Shown: positions 6,374 to 9,482 of the stretch, piece by piece | Numbering within the stretch: the first letter of the stretch is position 1 | Layout of the letters: each line of letters starts with the position of its first letter | From: Acetofilamentum sp. | Lineage (GTDB): Bacteria > Bacteroidota > Bacteroidia > Bacteroidales > JAADGE01 | Direction of reading: 5' to 3' | Assembly: GCA_020720705.1 (NCBI GenBank) | Contig: DYOJ01000072.1 | Coordinates: 1-9,482, forward strand | Length of the DNA stretch: 9,482 nucleotides | Position numbers and translations under genes: made by a program | The notes under the pieces: model-generated | Database searches by the model: none | What the model was told of the DNA's origin: nothing | What the model saw: only the letters and a program-made list of their open reading frames with translations

Positions 6374-6940
6374 ATGGTTACAACAGCAGATTTCCGAAAT
6401 GGATTATGTGTGGAGTTTGAAGGCGATTTATACACCATTGTCAGCTTTCAGCATAATAAAACTGCACGCGGCGGTGCTACCGTTCGCACAAAATTTAAAA
6501 GCCTCACTAGCGGACGAACTAAAGAACATACGTTTAATGCAGGTGAAAAAATACAAGATGCGCGTATCGAGCATCGTCCCTATCAGTTTCTTTACAAAGA
6601 TGACATGGGGTATAATTTTATGCACGAAGAGTCCTATGAACAAATGTCCTTAGAGCCGGATATGGTTGAGAATAAGGACTTGCTTAAAGACGGACAGCAG
6701 GTTTATGTCGTTTTTCATGCAGAAACCGAACGAGCACTCGGTTGCGAATTGCCTCAATTTGTTGAGTTGGAAGTTACTTATACAGAACCCGGACTCAAGG
6801 GGGATACTGCTTCTTCTACGGCATTAAAACCGGCGACTCTCGAAACGGGAGCTGAATTAAGAGTTCCTTTATTTATCAATACCGGAGACAGAATAAGAGT
6901 AGATACCCGCGAACGTGCTTATGCCGAACGTATAAAATAG
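6374..6940 (+). CDS. efp: translation elongation factor P, Arg32 variant
   Basis: A protein of 188 aa, the usual EF-P length. EF-P binds the ribosome between the P and E sites and relieves stalling at proline runs. The N-terminal KOW-like domain starts MVTTADFRNGLCVEFEGD. The central part includes IEHRPYQFLYKDD (67-79). The C-terminal OB domain has the family signature TYTEPGLKGDT and ends VDTRERAYAERIK. The loop that reaches the peptidyl-transferase centre reads N28-K29-T30-A31-R32-G33-G34: the tip residue is Arg, where most EF-Ps (loop PGKG) have Lys. Arg at exactly position 32 is known from the EarP-rhamnosylated EF-Ps (loop K-S-G-R-N), but the rest of this protein looks like an ordinary Bacteroidota EF-P. 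No modification enzyme is encoded in the window. The gene is a single unit with its own promoter and terminator. Confidence 0.97.
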   Translation: MVTTADFRNGLCVEFEGDLYTIVSFQHNKTARGGATVRTKFKSLTSGRTKEHTFNAGEKIQDARIEHRPYQFLYKDDMGYNFMHEESYEQMSLEPDMVENKDLLKDGQQVYVVFHAETERALGCELPQFVELEVTYTEPGLKGDTASSTALKPATLETGAELRVPLFINTGDRIRVDTRERAYAERIK

Positions 6941-6950
6941 CTCATATTTT

Positions 6951-6982
6951 TGCCGAGCTATAAATAAAAACTCGGCATTTTT
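6951..6982 (+). terminator. rho-independent terminator after efp
   Basis: TGCCGAG (6951-6957) and CTCGGCA (6971-6977) form a 7-bp GC-rich stem around a 13-nt loop, followed by five T. It lies 10 nt after the efp stop codon and separates efp from the phosphatase gene. Confidence 0.8.
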
Positions 6983-7038
6983 GAACGTTTCGGTGTGGAA
7001 TTTGTTGTTTTTTACATCAATATACACACATTTTCATT

Positions 7039-8268
7039 ATGGCAAGTTCAACCTCTATCCGCCGATTGCAGTTTTGTAATTTCAAGCTCGAATCATTGCT
7101 TGCAATTACAACTGCTATTAACGACAATTTGCCGGTAGAGCAACTCTTACTAAAATTTGAACAGCTATTACTCGAAGAATTAAAACTCGGGAAGGTTGTT
7201 GTATTTGCATACAGTACGAGGTGGAAGATTGTATTACAATCCGGCACAGAATTGTCTGATGCTCAAAATATTGATGTAACTTCTGATTTATTGCCATATA
7301 AAGAAATAACAACCGGAACGTCCACCGAAAATCTACGATTAAAAAATTACGATTTCATTATACCTGTATATCACTCAGATAAACCAATCGCTTTTGTCCT
7401 AATCGGAGATGTTGAAGAAGAACAAGATGGAGTAAGTCCAACTATCAAACACCTACACTTTGTTCAAACCCTTACCAACATAATTTTTGTTGCCGTAGAA
7501 AATAAACGTCTTTTTATAGAAAATTTGAAACAAGAAGGTTTAAAGCGTGAAATGGAATTGGCTTCAAAAGTTCAAAACATGCTGATACCGGATTCTCGCA
7601 CGTTCCCCAAAAATCCTAATATTGCAGTTGAAGCATATTATTTGCCACATTATCAGGTGGGAGGCGATTATTACGATTTTGAAGCCTTATCGCCGAACGA
7701 GTTTTTCTTTTGTATTGCAGATGTATCCGGCAAAGGAATATCTGCCGCAATGCTGATGTCCAATTTTCAGGCAACTTTACAAGCGTATTTAACTGAGGGT
7801 ATGCATCTTGAAGCACTTATCCGACAATTAAATCGAATAGTAATTCGCAATGCACAAGGAGACAGATTCATCACTTTTTTTGCGGGAATCTATAATTACC
7901 TTTCACGCGAATTTCGATATATCAATGCCGGACACAATCCGCCTTATCTTTATGATACTCATACATCCGAATTTGAAACACTTAAAACAGGTTGCGTAGG
8001 AGTTGGGATGTTGGATGAAATTCCGAGCATACAAACGGGGCGCAAGTATCTTGCGAATCGGTCAAAATTAATAATGTTTACGGACGGTATCGCAGAATTG
8101 CAAACTCAAAACGGAGACGAAATTGCTCTCGAGCAGATACAATCTTGTTTGTCAGACTCTAAAAATATCACGGAAACTTTTTCGAAAATTAAATCGCTCT
8201 TGGCTTTAAATAAAGAAAATCCGCTTGTTTTTGATGATATTACTTTACTCGGCTTAGAATTTTTTTAA
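7039..8268 (+). CDS. GAF-domain SpoIIE/RsbU-type serine phosphatase
   Basis: A cytoplasmic protein of 409 aa. Residues about 15-155 look like a degenerate GAF-type sensor domain, followed by a helical linker (KREMELASKVQNMLIPD, 169-185) typical of RsbU-like phosphatases. The PP2C/SpoIIE domain (about 190-409) keeps the metal-binding aspartates: Asp210 and Asp213 (VGGDYYDF), Asp228 (IADVSGKGISAAMLM), Asp349 (IMFTDGIAE) and Asp400 (FDDITLLGLEF). The INAGHNPPYLY strand (295-305) is also present. The family dephosphorylates serine or threonine on partner proteins, classically anti-sigma-factor antagonists (STAS domain); no such partner is encoded here. The start is ATG at 7039. A TTTG at 7001-7004 could be a -33 element, but no clean -7 follows. 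The DUF4476 gene begins 28 nt after the stop and is probably co-transcribed. Confidence 0.92.
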   Translation: MASSTSIRRLQFCNFKLESLLAITTAINDNLPVEQLLLKFEQLLLEELKLGKVVVFAYSTRWKIVLQSGTELSDAQNIDVTSDLLPYKEITTGTSTENLRLKNYDFIIPVYHSDKPIAFVLIGDVEEEQDGVSPTIKHLHFVQTLTNIIFVAVENKRLFIENLKQEGLKREMELASKVQNMLIPDSRTFPKNPNIAVEAYYLPHYQVGGDYYDFEALSPNEFFFCIADVSGKGISAAMLMSNFQATLQAYLTEGMHLEALIRQLNRIVIRNAQGDRFITFFAGIYNYLSREFRYINAGHNPPYLYDTHTSEFETLKTGCVGVGMLDEIPSIQTGRKYLANRSKLIMFTDGIAELQTQNGDEIALEQIQSCLSDSKNITETFSKIKSLLALNKENPLVFDDITLLGLEFF

Positions 8269-8296
8269 GTCGTTTACCGTTTTTATACAAAAAGCA

Positions 8297-9007
8297 ATGC
8301 AGTTTATTCGTTTTCTATTCTTTCTGATTCTATTCTGTGATTATGGTTTAGCTTCGGCGCAACCATCTTCTTTGATGTTTGTCAGCGTAGATTCTTTGAA
8401 ATTTCAAGTGTATCTGAACGACACTTTGAAAAATTCATTACCCGATGACACCGTAATACTCGAGAATATTTCAGATTATTATCCTACCGTAAAAATCGAA
8501 TTATCAAATTTAGCTGTTCAAAGTCCTAAAATTCCGGTATTTTTAAAACCGGATTTTTTGGTAATGTTCAGAATTGATTTCACGGACAGCGTTTTGACTC
8601 TTGAGAAAATTTCTGAGTCAAAACTATTTTATACACCGAGAGTTAAAACGGACACCTTAAAAACTGCAACTTTTTCGCAGGATTCAGTTTACTCAGTGCC
8701 GGAGCATACTTGTTCCGGAGCAATTTCTGAGTTGGAATTTGCTGACTTTTTTACCAAATATTCCGAAATAGATTTCGATTCCGAAAAGGTTTTATTTCTT
8801 ATCAATGCACTTGCCGGACATTGCTATACTTCTGCCCAAATCAGGCAGATTGCAGGTGCAATGGATTCAGATGAAATGCGTTTGATTTATTGCAAATTAG
8901 CGTATCCTTACATCGTTGATAAACAGAACTTTTCGGTTGTTTACGACAGTTTTGAACGTTCTGATATCATCCAAAAAATGGAAGTTTTTATACGAAACTT
9001 AAAGTAA
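8297..9007 (+). CDS. exported DUF4476 protein
   Basis: A protein of 236 aa with an N-terminal signal peptide (MQFIRFLFFLILF core, likely cleavage after LASA or LASAQ near residue 21-22). Cys14 lies inside the hydrophobic core, not in a lipobox, so a lipoprotein is unlikely. Residues about 25-135 are beta-rich and unrecognised. Residues about 143-236 match the DUF4476 pattern: a helical repeat with FFTKYSEIDFDSEKVLFL, TSAQIRQIAGAMDSDEMRLI, then KLAYPYIVDKQNFSVVYDSF. DUF4476 is common in secreted proteins of Bacteroidota and has no established function. Start ATG 8297 with an A-rich leader; 28 nt after the phosphatase gene, so probably the second gene of that unit. No terminator is visible after it; mobile element copy B begins 11 nt after the stop. 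Confidence 0.82.
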   Translation: MQFIRFLFFLILFCDYGLASAQPSSLMFVSVDSLKFQVYLNDTLKNSLPDDTVILENISDYYPTVKIELSNLAVQSPKIPVFLKPDFLVMFRIDFTDSVLTLEKISESKLFYTPRVKTDTLKTATFSQDSVYSVPEHTCSGAISELEFADFFTKYSEIDFDSEKVLFLINALAGHCYTSAQIRQIAGAMDSDEMRLIYCKLAYPYIVDKQNFSVVYDSFERSDIIQKMEVFIRNLK

Positions 9008-9018
9008 TGTTATATTCG

Positions 9019-9169
9019 CAATACTTCGTTAGATTTTAGAATTTAGACGTTAGATATTAGACTCAAATTGCTTAATCCCGGATAGTTACCATCAATCTTA
9101 CAATCGGAGAAATTTTCTAATATAATTTTCTATAAATCAATATCTTACAAAAAAATTAACGGACTATTG
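9019..9169 (+). mobile_element. MITE-like non-autonomous element, copy B (151 bp)
   Basis: Same length, orientation and layout as 2988-3138. Terminal inverted repeat CAATACTTCGTTA at the left and TAACGGACTATTG at the right, 11 of 13 positions pairing. A perfect 5-bp direct repeat ATTCG lies immediately outside both ends (9014-9018 and 9170-9174), the mark of a transposition event. Inside are the five TTAG heptamers, then a variable middle, then a conserved ATAAATCAATATCTTACA stretch (9132-9149). There is no coding capacity. The perfect target repeat suggests that this insertion is younger than copy A. Confidence 0.75.
9029..9063 (+). repeat. five tandem heptamers headed by TTAGA (copy B)
   Basis: Units TTAGATT, TTAGAAT, TTAGACG, TTAGATA and TTAGACT. 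All five begin TTAGA; only the last two bases vary. Position and unit number match the array in copy A, although several variable bases differ. Confidence 0.75.
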
Positions 9170-9174
9170 ATTCG

Positions 9175-9405
9175 ATTAAAGACAAAACAAGTATAAAACA
9201 TTGTAAATCTATATGTTAGAAATCATTTGTGAAATAACTTTTTGTTTTTTTTGCAAAATCGAGGTAACTTTCTGTATAGTTTCCGCAAGAATTCAGAACT
9301 AAACTTTTTTTGTTAGTTTTGGTTTCAAGACATCAAGATAAACGAGTTTCTCAACATTTTTTTTCCAAATAATTGTTTTGTGTGCTATGTTGAACTGATA
9401 AAATT
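9175..9405. other. AT-rich intergenic stretch, no gene seen
   Basis: This stretch lies between mobile element copy B and the folB promoter. Both strands hold only short frames with many T or A runs; no tRNA-like fold, conserved RNA or protein motif was recognised. A weak stem AACTAA/TTAGTT near 9297-9319 encloses a T-run and is not convincing. Confidence 0.4.
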
Positions 9406-9413
9406 TAACTTTG
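9406..9413 (+). promoter_or_regulatory. -7 element of the folB promoter
   Basis: TAACTTTG matches TAnnTTTG exactly and lies 19 nt before the ATG. No clean TTTG is present at the 18-20 nt spacing seen for glyQS and efp; the nearest TTTTG is at 9376-9380, 25 nt upstream, so the -33 part is uncertain. Confidence 0.5.
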
Positions 9414-9432
9414 CAGTTTTTTATTTTGAACA

Positions 9433-9482
9433 ATGACAGGAATTATTGAAATCGAAGGGATGAGTTTTTATGCTTTTCACGG
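9433..9482 (+). CDS. folB: dihydroneopterin aldolase, N-terminal 16 codons, runs off the window
   Basis: The visible peptide is MTGIIEIEGMSFYAFH, with the next codon beginning GG (Gly). I-x-I-E-G-M-x-F-Y-A-F-H-G is the characteristic first strand of FolB, as in 'IELENMEFYAYHG' proteins. The enzyme splits 7,8-dihydroneopterin into 6-hydroxymethyl-7,8-dihydropterin and glycolaldehyde in folate synthesis. The call rests on a short but typical segment. Confidence 0.75.
   Translation, partial: MTGIIEIEGMSFYAFH

Noticed and set aside
6279..6653. Plus-strand open frame of 124 codons overlapping the start of efp
   Set aside because: It overlaps efp in another frame, covers the efp promoter and shows no recognisable protein features.
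8297..8360. Lipoprotein signal in the DUF4476 protein
   Set aside because: Cys14 is preceded by bulky Leu-Phe inside the hydrophobic core and does not fit a lipobox; the AlaSerAla-Gln end fits ordinary signal peptidase cleavage.

Overview
The window most likely comes from a member of the Bacteroidota. Promoters have the phylum's form (TTTG near -33 and TAnnTTTG near -7, seen cleanly before glyQS and efp). Leaders are A-rich, with little Shine-Dalgarno signal. Several families are typical of the phylum: a secreted DUF4476 protein, an aspartyl protease with a PDZ domain, a GAF-SpoIIE phosphatase and the one-chain (alpha2) glycyl-tRNA synthetase. All calls rest on reading the sequence; no database search was possible.

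Left part (1-2987, minus strand): a compact transcription unit glyQS -> YhcG/DUF1016-type PDDEXK nuclease -> dusB (cut by the window edge). The gaps are 5 nt each and one Bacteroidota-type promoter lies before glyQS. The nuclease gene is visibly more AT-rich than the two translation genes around it, so it looks like an accessory gene inserted into a housekeeping operon. It starts with GTG and dusB with TTG.

Middle (2988-6113): a small non-autonomous mobile element (copy A) sits against the glyQS promoter. Next is a minus-strand gene for a class III nucleotide cyclase, predicted to make cAMP from its base-contact residues, fused to a C-terminal HD phosphohydrolase domain. Divergent from it is a plus-strand gene for an exported two-lobed aspartyl protease with a PDZ domain.

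Right part (6114-9482, plus strand): efp behind a strong promoter and followed by a terminator; then a GAF-SpoIIE protein phosphatase and, 28 nt later, an exported DUF4476 protein; then a second copy (B) of the mobile element; then the first 16 codons of folB.

The most interesting points are these. (1) Two diverged intergenic copies of a 151-bp MITE-like element have matching length, imperfect 13-bp terminal inverted repeats, a 5-bp target duplication (perfect at copy B, 4 of 5 at copy A) and a conserved array of five TTAG-headed heptamers inside. (2) The EF-P has Arg32, not Lys, at the tip of its modification loop. (3) One polypeptide joins a cyclase and an HD domain. (4) A YhcG-like nuclease is embedded between glyQS and dusB. 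Apart from a shared signalling theme (cyclase-HD, SpoIIE phosphatase), nothing ties these loci into a single new system.
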